Assembly (NCBI GenBank): GCA_020630395.1
Contig: JAHDBM010000016.1
Coordinates: forward strand, 23,654 to 58,256
From: Flavobacteriales bacterium
GTDB lineage: Bacteria > Bacteroidota > Bacteroidia > Flavobacteriales_D > CAJJDF01
DNA: 34,603 nt
Direction: 5' to 3'
This document shows, piece after piece, positions 6,460-14,154 of the stretch (position 1 is its first letter; every line of letters begins with the position of its first letter). A program made the translations under genes and the position numbers. The notes below the pieces were generated by a model. It worked only from the letters and a program-made list of their open reading frames with translations, was not told the DNA's origin and searched no databases.

Positions 6460-7305
6460 ATGGAAACTTCAAAAGAGAAAGTGATTGAGTATTACGAAGA
6501 AGCTACAAAAGATTATGAATTTTGGAGCAAGAATTATAACATGCATTTCGGATTAACAAGATGGAATATTTTCAATAGAGAAAAGATGCTTCAAAAAATG
6601 AACAAAGAAGTACTCAATAATGCTAATATGATAGATAATAATGGACATTTTTTAGATGTAGGTTGTGGATGTGGAGCTACTTTAAGGCAAGGATGTAAAT
6701 TAAACAGTTCAAGTAATTTTACAGGAGTAACTTTATCAAAATGGCAAGTTGAAAAAGGGATGTCATTAATGAATCAAGAAGGAATTAATAATGGAGTATT
6801 AGAAACTCAAGACTATCACAAGTTAAACTTTGCTAACACATCATTTAATGGTGCTTATGCACTAGAAAGTATTTGCCATAGTAATAATAGATTAAAGGTT
6901 CTTAAAGAAGTATCAAGAGTACTTAAGCCTCAATCTAAATTTGTAATAGCAGATGGTTTTATAAAAGTAAATCCTAATAATACCAATGCAATTTTTAAGC
7001 GATCATATAAGATGCTTTGTAATGGATGGGCTTTGCCAAACTTGCCTAATATATATGAGCTAAATAATCAATTAGGGTTGGTTGGTTTTGTGATTGATGA
7101 AGTAAAAGATATTTCTTGGCAAATAGCACCAAGTGTTTTTCATTCTCCAATGGTTATTATGAAATATTTATTATTTGCTGCTTTTGGCAAGGCTCCTTTG
7201 AAAAAACAAAACATTAATAACTTAAAAGGTTCTTTTGTAGCTTTATTTATGGGATTACAAAGAAGTAAGTTCTCTTATTATATGATTACGTGTACTAAGC
7301 AATAG
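6460..7305 (+). CDS. Class I SAM-dependent methyltransferase (sterol/tocopherol-methyltransferase-like)
   Basis: A 281-residue protein. Motif I is GHFLDVGCGCGATL at about residues 62-75, followed by GVTLSKWQVEKG and ALESICHS, the pattern of the cyclopropane-fatty-acid/sterol-24-C/tocopherol methyltransferase group, where TLS-xxQ and ES-xxH are typical. RVLKPQSKFVIADGF is motif III. The N-terminal region VIEYYEEATKDYEFW...MHFG also fits small-lipid methyltransferases. The substrate is probably a lipid or isoprenoid, not inferable from sequence alone. It starts 77 bases after the DCC gene, on the same strand, so it may be part of the GbsR cluster or have its own promoter. Its end overlaps the convergent gene by 11 bases. 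Confidence 0.88.
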   Translation: METSKEKVIEYYEEATKDYEFWSKNYNMHFGLTRWNIFNREKMLQKMNKEVLNNANMIDNNGHFLDVGCGCGATLRQGCKLNSSSNFTGVTLSKWQVEKGMSLMNQEGINNGVLETQDYHKLNFANTSFNGAYALESICHSNNRLKVLKEVSRVLKPQSKFVIADGFIKVNPNNTNAIFKRSYKMLCNGWALPNLPNIYELNNQLGLVGFVIDEVKDISWQIAPSVFHSPMVIMKYLLFAAFGKAPLKKQNINNLKGSFVALFMGLQRSKFSYYMITCTKQ

Positions 7306-7795
7306 ATTTTAATAATGAATTAGGATTAGTTTTGAAATTATCTTCAAGGCTTTCATTATAACCAAATGTTACATTATCATATTTTTTATAGAGTCGAGTT
7401 AATAAGAAATCACAATTAGTAGAAGGCACTTTAACATTATACTTTTTACCATCAATAGTGTTAATTTCTATGGTAGTTTTCTTTTTTGCTTCACAAGAGT
7501 CAACAATAACTTTATACATCCAAACTATGTAGTTGTTTCTATTGTTCTCCTTTATAGCATTAATTAATTTTGACTTTTTATTGTATTTAGGAAGTTCAAT
7601 AAAAAATATTACTAAGGAAGTTGCAATTAGAGTAACCCCAATTAAAGAAAAAATAAGCTGAATAATATTTTCTGAGTTAAGAATAAAAGGAATAATAATA
7701 AACGAAAGACCACTAAAAATCAAACTTATTGTTCCATATGTTAAGATGTTGTTTTGCCTCTTAATTTGTGATAATAATGTCTCTTTAGTACTCAT
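7295..7795 (-). CDS. Small two-helix membrane protein of unknown function
   Basis: A 166-residue protein from the ATG at 7795 (MSTKETLLSQIKRQN...). Two adjacent transmembrane helices lie at about residues 19-40 (TYGTISLIFSGLSFIIIPFI) and 46-66 (IIQLIFSLIGVTLIATSLVIFF). A basic hinge and a soluble C-terminal domain (about 75-166) follow. I do not recognise the domain. A longer start at a TTG (7816) is unlikely because that TTG is the end of a perfect promoter -7 box. The stop lies inside the end of the convergent methyltransferase gene. Confidence 0.78.
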   Translation of the reverse strand: MSTKETLLSQIKRQNNILTYGTISLIFSGLSFIIIPFILNSENIIQLIFSLIGVTLIATSLVIFFIELPKYNKKSKLINAIKENNRNNYIVWMYKVIVDSCEAKKKTTIEINTIDGKKYNVKVPSTNCDFLLTRLYKKYDNVTFGYNESLEDNFKTNPNSLLKSIA

Positions 7796-7813
7796 GTTTA
7801 TGTTGTTTGAGAT

Positions 7814-7844
7814 CAAAAATAACTTGAAGATCTTATGAATACAA
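7814..7844 (-). promoter_or_regulatory. Complete Bacteroidota-type promoter (TTG-N20-TAnnTTTG)
   Basis: On the minus strand TTG (7844-7842) is followed after exactly 20 bases by TATTTTTG (7821-7814), matching the -33/-7 consensus for the primary sigma factor of Bacteroidota. The start codon of the downstream membrane gene is 18 bases further on. The TTG of the -7 box is in frame with that gene and could be misread as its start. Confidence 0.75.
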
Positions 7845-7914
7845 GTTGATTTGGCAAGATGTAGAACATAATGATTGTATGGTAATACATAATTAGGGTG
7901 TGATTTTATATACC

Positions 7915-7922
7915 TACATTTG
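7915..7922 (+). promoter_or_regulatory. -7 promoter box before the gene at 7941
   Basis: TACATTTG fits TAnnTTTG and ends 18 bases before the ATG. No TTG is found at the proper -33 distance. Confidence 0.45.
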
Positions 7923-7940
7923 TAATAGAAAAGAAGTATT

Positions 7941-8279
7941 ATGGATTTTGAGTTTGATAAAAAATGGAGAGATTTAGTTGCGGAGTTATCTGCTTATCAA
8001 GATGAGCCATTAGATCTTCAGTCGGTATTATTTTTAATAGGAATACAAGAGTTAAACAAAGGATTTTTAAAACTAAATAAAGATCAAAAGTTAGAAGTAA
8101 TGCATATTGCTGTATGTACATTAATGGAACCTTATGGTTTTTATGAATATTCGGGGCATGATGATGACGGATGGCCTCATTATGAGGCAAAAAAAAATCT
8201 CCCGAATTTAAATTCGAGAGATCAAGAACGTTTTATGAAGCAAGCAATATTAGATTACTTCGATAAAGAAAAAGCTTAA
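7941..8279 (+). CDS. Conserved hypothetical cytosolic protein
   Basis: A 112-residue protein (MDFEFDKKWRDLVAELSAYQ...), predicted all-helical and soluble, with no signal peptide or transmembrane segment. The central block LFLIGIQELNKGF...KLEVMHIAVCTLMEPYGFYEYSGHDDDGWPHY looks highly conserved; I recall similar uncharacterised proteins across Flavobacteriia, but cannot name a function. The last third also carries, on the other strand, a strong intrinsic terminator for the convergent lipoprotein gene, so those codons (AKKNLPNLNSRDQ) serve two purposes. The stop overlaps the convergent stop by four bases. Confidence 0.8.
   Translation: MDFEFDKKWRDLVAELSAYQDEPLDLQSVLFLIGIQELNKGFLKLNKDQKLEVMHIAVCTLMEPYGFYEYSGHDDDGWPHYEAKKNLPNLNSRDQERFMKQAILDYFDKEKA
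8189..8222 (-). terminator. Intrinsic terminator embedded in the convergent gene
   Basis: On the minus strand ATCTC-T-CGAATTT pairs with AAATTCG-G-GAGAT (12 bp, one mismatch), followed by a run of about nine T counting the last stem base. It lies about 54 bases past the stop of the lipoprotein gene at 8276-8638 and entirely inside the coding sequence of the plus-strand gene at 7941-8279. Confidence 0.82.
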
Positions 8280-8638
8280 CATGTTTGGCAAACTATAGTT
8301 TGCTCGTTATCCTTTTCTTCTTCAATTTTTATAATTCCAGTAGCAGCACCACCATTAATATCTACATCTAAAACTGCAAATCCAGCTTGACCCAATTCGT
8401 ATAAATCATTAAAATTAAAAGATGCAACACCACTGCTGTTAGTAGTTTCGCTTACATCAATTCCTTCTCTAACTGGACCGTCAGCACTAGACACATACAA
8501 ACGAACTGTTGCGTTTGTTACAGGACTTTCACTAGAATCTACAACTGTTACAATTGCATTAGTATCTTTTTCTCTTCTACAACTTGATACACTTAACATC
8601 AATATTCCTCCTAATACAACAACTGCTAATTTTTTCAT
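8276..8638 (-). CDS. Small lipoprotein with carboxypeptidase-regulatory-like fold
   Basis: A 120-residue protein from the ATG at 8638. The signal MKKLAVVVLGGILMLSVSSC ends in lipobox Cys20. The mature part, AIVTVVDSSESPVTNATVRLYVSS...SETTNSSGVASFNFNDLYELG..VLDVDINGG, has the strand pattern and the 'value-passing' motif (SPVTNATVRLY...T-N-SSGVASF) of Ig-like, CarboxypepD_reg or transthyretin-like domains common in Bacteroidota surface lipoproteins. It ends with a paired Cys motif (VCQTC). A TTG at 8662 also opens the frame but is part of a promoter -7 box, so the ATG is preferred. It terminates inside the convergent gene. Confidence 0.8.
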   Translation of the reverse strand: MKKLAVVVLGGILMLSVSSCRREKDTNAIVTVVDSSESPVTNATVRLYVSSADGPVREGIDVSETTNSSGVASFNFNDLYELGQAGFAVLDVDINGGAATGIIKIEEEKDNEQTIVCQTC

Positions 8639-8659
8639 CTTTAAAATCTTTACTTTGTT

Positions 8660-8667
8660 CAAATATA
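8660..8667 (-). promoter_or_regulatory. -7 promoter box before the lipoprotein at 8276-8638
   Basis: The minus strand reads TATATTTG, a perfect TAnnTTTG, 21 bases before the ATG at 8638. Its TTG is in frame with the gene and mimics a start codon. No clear -33 TTG. Confidence 0.5.
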
Positions 8668-8857
8668 CTTAATTCAAATAAACTATGCTCAGCATAATCC
8701 ATAAACATGAGCTACTTATAATGATAACTTTGGTTAAACAACACTAATACTATCATTAAAACAATTTAATAGTGTAGAAAGTTACAAGACTATACATGTA
8801 CACAACAAAAATTACCTTATTTTTTATAGCTTTAGCTTTTAAAAAAGTTATATAATT

Positions 8858-9619
8858 ATGATTATAGTACGAAGCTTATTGGTTTTTGGTTGCGTTTTAA
8901 TGCTAATTGCATGCTCTGGAACTAAAAAAGTAGCAAAAAATGAAATTTTACCAGAGAATAAAATTATTAAAATGACGACTTCCAAAGGAGTTATGCTCAT
9001 TGAATTATATGATAAAACACCTAAACATAAAGCAAACTTTATAAAATTAGCAGAAGAGGGTTTTTATGATAGTTTATTGTTTCATAGAGTAATTAGTGGA
9101 TTTATGGTTCAGGGAGGTGACCCTAACTCTAAACATGCTAAAAAAAATCAAGGATTAGGTAACGGAGGTCCGGGATATACTGTTCCTGCAGAGTTTGATT
9201 CAACTCTTTTTCATAAAAAAGGAGCATTGTCTGCCGCAAGATTAGGAGATGCCGCTAATCCTAAAAAGGCTTCATCAGGCTCACAATTTTATATTGTACA
9301 AGGTAAAAAGTATAATGAAAATCAGATAAAAAATATGGAGGCTAATATTAGAAGATGTAACCCTAAATCAATAGGTTGCAATCCCAATTTTACTTATACT
9401 GAAGCCCAAAGAAAAACATATGGAGAAATTGGAGGAACACCATTTTTAGATGGCGGTTATACTGTTTTTGGAGAAGTTATTTACGGATTAGATGTTATCG
9501 ATAAAATAGCAGCTGTTAAAACAGCAAGAGGAGATAGACCATTAGAAGATGAGAGAATGAAGGTAGAGGTTGTGGATAGAAGAAATTTAGAAAAAATTAA
9601 AGCCGAATTGGCTGAATAA
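8858..9619 (+). CDS. Lipoprotein peptidyl-prolyl cis-trans isomerase (cyclophilin)
   Basis: A 253-residue protein with a lipoprotein signal (lipobox LIAC, Cys19) and a cyclophilin domain from about residue 38 to 245. Visible catalytic and core motifs are [15 protein letters not shown] (the catalytic Arg and Gln region), [22 protein letters not shown] and [18 protein letters not shown]. An insertion of about 40 residues with several Cys ([16 protein letters not shown]) separates the SGSQFYI strand from the final [10 protein letters not shown] part; such inserts are usual in Bacteroidota cyclophilins. It should assist folding of periplasmic or outer-membrane proteins. The gene is seven bases upstream of pheS and may share its transcript. 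Confidence 0.92.
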   Translation: MIIVRSLLVFGCVLMLIACSGTKKVAKNEILPENKIIKMTTSKGVMLIELYDKTPKHKANFIKLAEEGFYDSLLFHRVISGFMVQGGDPNSKHAKKNQGLGNGGPGYTVPAEFDSTLFHKKGALSAARLGDAANPKKASSGSQFYIVQGKKYNENQIKNMEANIRRCNPKSIGCNPNFTYTEAQRKTYGEIGGTPFLDGGYTVFGEVIYGLDVIDKIAAVKTARGDRPLEDERMKVEVVDRRNLEKIKAELAE

Positions 9620-9626
9620 GTTTAAA

Positions 9627-10643
9627 ATGAAAGATAAAGTAATTGAACTGATAAAAGAGGCAGAAAGCTTTACATCAAAAGATGCGAATGAAATAGAACA
9701 ATTTCGTATTCGATTTTTAGGAAAAAAAGGAGTTTTAAAAGATTTATTTGCAGCTTTTAAAGAGGTTCCTAATGACCAAAAAAAAGAATTTGGTCAATTA
9801 TTAAATCAGCTTCAAGCTAAAGCTAAAGAAAGAATAGAAGAACTTAAAAATGCTTCTTCTTCTACTTCATCAACAGGTAAAGGAGATATTGATTTAACCT
9901 TACCTGTATTGAATGAAACATTAGGAGCTAGACATCCATTATCTTTAGTTAGAAATGAAATTATCGAGATTTTTGCTCGAATTGGCTATACTGTTTCCGA
10001 AGGACCAGAAATTGAAGATGACTGGCATAATTTTACCGCATTGAATTTTCCAGAAGAACATCCAGCAAGAGACATGCAGGATACGTTTTTTATAGATGAA
10101 AAACATGCACTTAGAACGCATACTTCGAGCGTACAGGTTAGAGTAATGGAAAACAGTACTCCGCCAATTAGAACTATTTCACCAGGAAGAGTTTTTAGAA
10201 ATGAAGCAATATCAGCAAGAGCACATTGTATTTTTCACCAGGTAGAAGGATTATATATTGATAAAGATGTTTCGTTTGCTGATTTAAAACAGACGCTTTT
10301 ATACTTTGCTAGAGAAATGTTTGGAGAAAAAACCCAAATACGTTTACGCCCTTCTTATTTCCCGTTTACCGAACCAAGTGCTGAGGTAGATGTGTCATGT
10401 AACATTTGTTCTGGAAAAGGATGTAATGTATGTAAGCACACTGGTTTTCTAGAGATATTAGGCTGCGGAATGGTAGATCCTAACGTGCTAAAGAATTGTG
10501 GTATTGATCCTGAAGTTTACACTGGTTTTGCATTTGGTATGGGAATAGAAAGAATAGCTATGTTAAAATATCAAATTAATGATTTGCGTTTATTCTTTGA
10601 AAACGACATGCGTTTTTTAAAACAATTTAAATCTACGATATAA
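9627..10643 (+). CDS. pheS: Phenylalanyl-tRNA synthetase alpha subunit
   Basis: A 338-residue PheS of normal length. The N-terminal coiled coil (about 1-85) contains [20 protein letters not shown], which contacts tRNA. The class II catalytic core begins near [19 protein letters not shown]; motif 2 is [26 protein letters not shown], and motif 3 is [24 protein letters not shown] near the C-terminus. A Cys cluster ([26 protein letters not shown]), found in the Bacteroidota form, is visible. It charges tRNA-Phe together with PheT, which is not in this window. The stop overlaps the next ATG by one base (TAATG). Confidence 0.97.
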   Translation: MKDKVIELIKEAESFTSKDANEIEQFRIRFLGKKGVLKDLFAAFKEVPNDQKKEFGQLLNQLQAKAKERIEELKNASSSTSSTGKGDIDLTLPVLNETLGARHPLSLVRNEIIEIFARIGYTVSEGPEIEDDWHNFTALNFPEEHPARDMQDTFFIDEKHALRTHTSSVQVRVMENSTPPIRTISPGRVFRNEAISARAHCIFHQVEGLYIDKDVSFADLKQTLLYFAREMFGEKTQIRLRPSYFPFTEPSAEVDVSCNICSGKGCNVCKHTGFLEILGCGMVDPNVLKNCGIDPEVYTGFAFGMGIERIAMLKYQINDLRLFFENDMRFLKQFKSTI

Positions 10644-11131
10644 TGAAGGCAAATATAATTTTTAAATACGGACTAATATTATTATCTATTCTGATGCTTT
10701 CTTGTAATGCTTACAAAGAAGTAGAAATGATAAGAGTTGGTGATTACTCAGTAGGTAACATGACCAATGAGAAAGTAGCTATAAATCTTAATATGGAGGT
10801 AAACAATCCAAATAGCTATAACATTAGAATAAAAAAAAGCACCCTCGATTTGTACTTAGAAGGAAAAAAAGTTGGTGAAACTCAAATGACCAATGATATA
10901 GTTTTAAAAAAGAAAACCCAAGCAGTATATCCATTTACCATAGAGGCCAATTATAAAGATATTGCAGGAGCAGCAATGAAATCGGTAAGTTCTTTATTTG
11001 GTAAAAAAGAAGTTACCCTTGGTATAAAAGGAAGGGTTAAAGCCAAGGCACTAGGGATAGGCAAAAAGTTTGATCTAGATGTTCAAGAAAAAATAAGCAT
11101 GACCGAACTCATGAAAATGGCAGGGATGTAA
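10643..11131 (+). CDS. LEA14-like (LEA type 2, WHy-domain) lipoprotein
   Basis: A 162-residue protein with signal [21 protein letters not shown] (lipobox Cys21). The mature part fits the water-stress/hypersensitive (WHy) immunoglobulin-like fold: VGDYSVGNMTNEKVAINLNMEVNNPNSYNIRIKKSTLDLYLEGKKVGETQ, in which the NMEVNNPNSYNI segment is the characteristic NPN motif. The C-terminal strands VTLGIKGRVKAKALGIGKKFDLDVQEKI complete the domain. Its role in bacteria is poorly defined; it is envelope-anchored. The start overlaps the pheS stop by one base, so it is translated from the same messenger. Confidence 0.85.
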   Translation: MKANIIFKYGLILLSILMLSCNAYKEVEMIRVGDYSVGNMTNEKVAINLNMEVNNPNSYNIRIKKSTLDLYLEGKKVGETQMTNDIVLKKKTQAVYPFTIEANYKDIAGAAMKSVSSLFGKKEVTLGIKGRVKAKALGIGKKFDLDVQEKISMTELMKMAGM

Positions 11132-11139
11132 CTCATAGT

Positions 11140-11343
11140 ATGAGAGGCGTTTTTTTTATATTTATTGTAGGCCAATTTATGGCTTTGTTTAATTCTTGTG
11201 GATTAGATAAAATTGAAGAAGATTTTATAGAACATTTAAATAATATAGATCAGCAAAATTACGATCCTGATTATTATAAACATGATAGTGTTTTTTGTCT
11301 TGACTTTTTAATCATTAATAGTGTCAATAGTATCTGTTCTTGA
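11140..11343 (+). CDS. Lipoprotein N-terminus, probably the 5' part of a frameshifted gene
   Basis: A 67-residue reading frame: hydrophobic signal MRGVFFIFIVGQFMALFNSC with lipobox-like Cys20, then acidic sequence GLDKIEEDFIEHLNN. The frame ends shortly after SVNSICS. The following frame at 11321-11983 overlaps it by 23 bases, carries 220 residues of soluble protein and lacks any signal peptide or ATG. A signal peptide with only about 45 mature residues followed at once by a signal-less body is the pattern of a one-base frameshift within 11312-11340. A real short lipoprotein cannot be ruled out. No family recognised. Confidence 0.5.
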   Translation: MRGVFFIFIVGQFMALFNSCGLDKIEEDFIEHLNNIDQQNYDPDYYKHDSVFCLDFLIINSVNSICS

Positions 11344-11983
11344 TGAATTTGAACGTAATAATGGAATTGATTCTAATATTCTTTTAATGGAAAAGGAGCT
11401 TAGATATATTCTTGATAAGGGGTTGTATTTGAATAATGAATATGAGAAGTATATAGCAAGAGTCGATAATTTAGTATATGGTGATTTTGATATAGAAAGT
11501 AACAGAGAGGCAATAATTTTTCTTTTGGACTACCTAAATCGATTTAAAAATGGAGATAAATCTACAAAATCTCAAATAGAATCATTGTTTAGAGATAAAC
11601 TAGAGTCTAGCCATCAATATTTTAGTAAAGATTGGTATTGTAGACCAACTATAGTCTTTAATAACCGGTTCATTTGGAAGTATTTTTCAGAAGTTGGTGT
11701 ATTTGATAATCAAATTAACATGGACTATTCAACCTATGATTCGATTTTTGATACTGCTTATTCTGAATATATAAATGAAAATTCGATTGAGAACCTAACA
11801 ATTGAAAGTGATGAATTCATTTATAAAATGAAACGAAGTGATATTGATCAAATAGAAGAAGTTTTAAGTAAAAAAAGAGTTCAGTTACTTGAAGAATACC
11901 CTTTTCAAATAGAGTTAATGGAATTTTTGGTAAAGAAATTCAAAGAAGGTAAATCAGTTTCTTATAGTCTACCAGAATATTAA
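11321..11983 (+). CDS. Uncharacterised protein, probably the 3' part of a frameshifted lipoprotein gene
   Basis: The open frame starts after a TAA at 11309-11311; the first possible start is GTG at 11321 (SIVSVLDEFERNNGIDS...). It gives 220 residues, highly charged, rich in Tyr, Asp and Glu, mostly helical, with no transmembrane segment. The frame contains DKGLYLNNEYEKYIARVDNL and DYLNRFKNGDKSTKSQIESLF, but I recognise no domain. It ends four bases before the convergent dxs stop. If the upstream frame (11140-11343) is joined by removing one base between 11312 and 11340, the result is a single lipoprotein of about 280 residues, which I consider the likelier ancestral form. Confidence 0.6.
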   Translation: MSIVSVLDEFERNNGIDSNILLMEKELRYILDKGLYLNNEYEKYIARVDNLVYGDFDIESNREAIIFLLDYLNRFKNGDKSTKSQIESLFRDKLESSHQYFSKDWYCRPTIVFNNRFIWKYFSEVGVFDNQINMDYSTYDSIFDTAYSEYINENSIENLTIESDEFIYKMKRSDIDQIEEVLSKKRVQLLEEYPFQIELMEFLVKKFKEGKSVSYSLPEY

Positions 11984-11986
11984 TAT

Positions 11987-13927
11987 TTATCCAGCAATCA
12001 AATTTTTATCATCAGCTTGTTGCTTACCAACCATTTTCACAACTTCCTCAACAATACTGTCGGTATCATAGCCACACTCTTTGTATAACTCTTTTTGAGT
12101 ACCGTGTTCAATATATTTATCTGGAACACCCATTCGTTTAACTTTAGAAGAATACCCATTATCTGCCATAAACTCCACTACAGCAGTTCCTAGTCCACCT
12201 ACAATCGTTCCGTCTTCAACAGTAATAACGTTATCGAATTTGCTAAATACCTCATGAAGCATAATTTCATCTAAAGGCTTTAAAAATCGCATATCATAAT
12301 GAGCTATATCAATACCTTTTTCATTAGCTTGTTTAGCTACTTCTTCTATGAAACTGCCAACCCACCCAATAGTTACTATAGCAATATCAGATCCATTTCT
12401 TAATTTTCTACCCTGTCCAATTTTAAGTTTTTGGAAAGGTTTTTTCCAATCTAACGTAATACCATTTCCTCTTGGGTAGCGAATAGAAAACGGGCCATTA
12501 TTTTCTGCTTGAGCAGTATACATTAAGTTTCTTAGCTCTATTTCATCCATAGGAGCCGACACAATCATATTAGGGATGCACCTAAAATAAGCTAAATCAT
12601 AAGCGCCATGGTGTGTTGGGCCATCTGCACCAACCAACCCTCCTCTGTCTAGGCAAAATATAACGGGTAAATTTTGTATAGCCACATCATGTACCACTTG
12701 ATCATAAGCCCTTTGCATAAAAGAAGAATAGATATTACAAAAAGGAATTAATCCTTGTGTTGCTAATCCAGCCGAAAAAGTAACAGCATGCTGTTCAGCA
12801 ATACCTACATCAAAAGCGCGATCGGGCATAGCTTTCATCATAATATTAAGGGAACAACCAGTTGGCATTGCAGGTGTTATACCAACAATTTTTTCATTTT
12901 TTTCAGCTAATTCTACAATGGTATGACCGAATACATCTTGAAATTTAGGAGGTTTAGGTGACTTAGGTACAACCTTAACAATTTCACCTGTGTCTTTATT
13001 AAAGATACCCGGAGCATGCCATTGAGTGGTGTTTCCATCTTCTGCAGGTTTGTACCCTTTTCCTTTAACCGTTAAACAATGTAAAATTTTAGGACCAGGT
13101 AAATCTTTAAGTTCATCAAGTATTTTAACTAATCCATCAACATCATGTCCGTCTACGGGTCCAAAGTAACGAAAGTTTAAACTTTCGAACATATTACTTT
13201 GTTTAAATATACTTCCTTTAAGCGCATCACTTACTTTCTGTACAATACCTTGTGCACTTGTTCCAAAACTACTTAGTTTACCTAATAAGTTCCATACATC
13301 ATCTTTTACTTTATTGTAAGTAGAAGAAGCTGTTAACTCTGTTAAATATTCTTTTAAAGCTCCAACATTTGGGTCAATACTCATGCAGTTATCATTAAGT
13401 ATAACTAACATATTAGAGTTTTCGATACCTGCATGGTTTAATCCTTCGAAAGCTAAGCCAGCTGTCATAGATCCATCACCAATAACAGCAATATGTTTGG
13501 TGTCATTATTACCTTGGAGTCTATTTGCTACCGCCATACCCAAAGCACCAGATATAGAAGTAGAGGAGTGACCTACACCAAACGTGTCGTATTCACTTTC
13601 ATCTCGTTTAGGGAACCCACTTATACCTTTATATTTTCTGTTGGTATGAAAAAGATCTTTTCTTCCAGTTAAAATTTTATGTCCATAAGCTTGATGTCCA
13701 ACATCCCAAACTAACTGATCTTTTGGTGTGTCGAATATGTAGTGTAAAGCAACAGTAAGTTCTACAACACCTAAACTTGCTCCAAAGTGTCCTCCTTTTT
13801 CTGAAACAATATCCACAATAAACTGTCTAAGTTCATCACACAAAGCAGGCAAATCCTCTTTATTTACCTTTTTAAGGTCATAAGGAGAATTTATATCAGC
13901 AAGAATTTTTCCAGGTATGTAGGCCAT
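11987..13927 (-). CDS. dxs: 1-deoxy-D-xylulose-5-phosphate synthase
   Basis: A 646-residue enzyme of normal length. It condenses pyruvate and glyceraldehyde-3-phosphate, the first step of the MEP pathway for isoprenoids and also the source of DXP for thiamin and pyridoxal. Visible landmarks: LVWDVGHQAYGHKILTGR (His for TPP), VIGDGSMTAGLAFEGLNHAG (TPP/Mg binding GDG...N), FRYFGPVDGHDVDGL, the pyrimidine domain GITPAMPTG...DVGIAEQHAVTFSAGLA with the catalytic Glu, and FCLDRGGLVGADGPTHHGAYDLAYFR. The C-terminal transketolase domain ends VEEVVKMVGKQQ plus a short tail. It is transcribed alone, facing away from the T9SS protein at 14155. Confidence 0.97.
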   Translation of the reverse strand: MAYIPGKILADINSPYDLKKVNKEDLPALCDELRQFIVDIVSEKGGHFGASLGVVELTVALHYIFDTPKDQLVWDVGHQAYGHKILTGRKDLFHTNRKYKGISGFPKRDESEYDTFGVGHSSTSISGALGMAVANRLQGNNDTKHIAVIGDGSMTAGLAFEGLNHAGIENSNMLVILNDNCMSIDPNVGALKEYLTELTASSTYNKVKDDVWNLLGKLSSFGTSAQGIVQKVSDALKGSIFKQSNMFESLNFRYFGPVDGHDVDGLVKILDELKDLPGPKILHCLTVKGKGYKPAEDGNTTQWHAPGIFNKDTGEIVKVVPKSPKPPKFQDVFGHTIVELAEKNEKIVGITPAMPTGCSLNIMMKAMPDRAFDVGIAEQHAVTFSAGLATQGLIPFCNIYSSFMQRAYDQVVHDVAIQNLPVIFCLDRGGLVGADGPTHHGAYDLAYFRCIPNMIVSAPMDEIELRNLMYTAQAENNGPFSIRYPRGNGITLDWKKPFQKLKIGQGRKLRNGSDIAIVTIGWVGSFIEEVAKQANEKGIDIAHYDMRFLKPLDEIMLHEVFSKFDNVITVEDGTIVGGLGTAVVEFMADNGYSSKVKRMGVPDKYIEHGTQKELYKECGYDTDSIVEEVVKMVGKQQADDKNLIAG

Positions 13928-14154
13928 CTATAAATGTTTAGATCACATAACTAAGATACAATTTTTTTATTGCAGAACGGCATATTTGATTAACATAGAT
14001 TAACGAAATAGGAAACATATTTAATCTAATTGTCGTATAAAAAATCTGAGTAAATAGAATTTTTCTAGAAATTACATGTTAAATACTATTTTTTGCATGT
14101 GATATATTTAGTAAAAGGACTACATTTAAACTATTAAGATTAAAAAAAACTAAT

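Noticed and set aside
8680-8857. Possible small RNA or extra gene between the two lipoprotein genes
   Set aside because: No open frame with plausible coding features, no strong hairpin followed by T-run and no tRNA-like fold were found; only promoter-like AT-rich sequence.
11132-11144. Palindrome CTCATAGTATGAG before the split lipoprotein gene
   Set aside because: Only 13 bases with a single central base; it cannot form a stable hairpin and is expected occasionally by chance.
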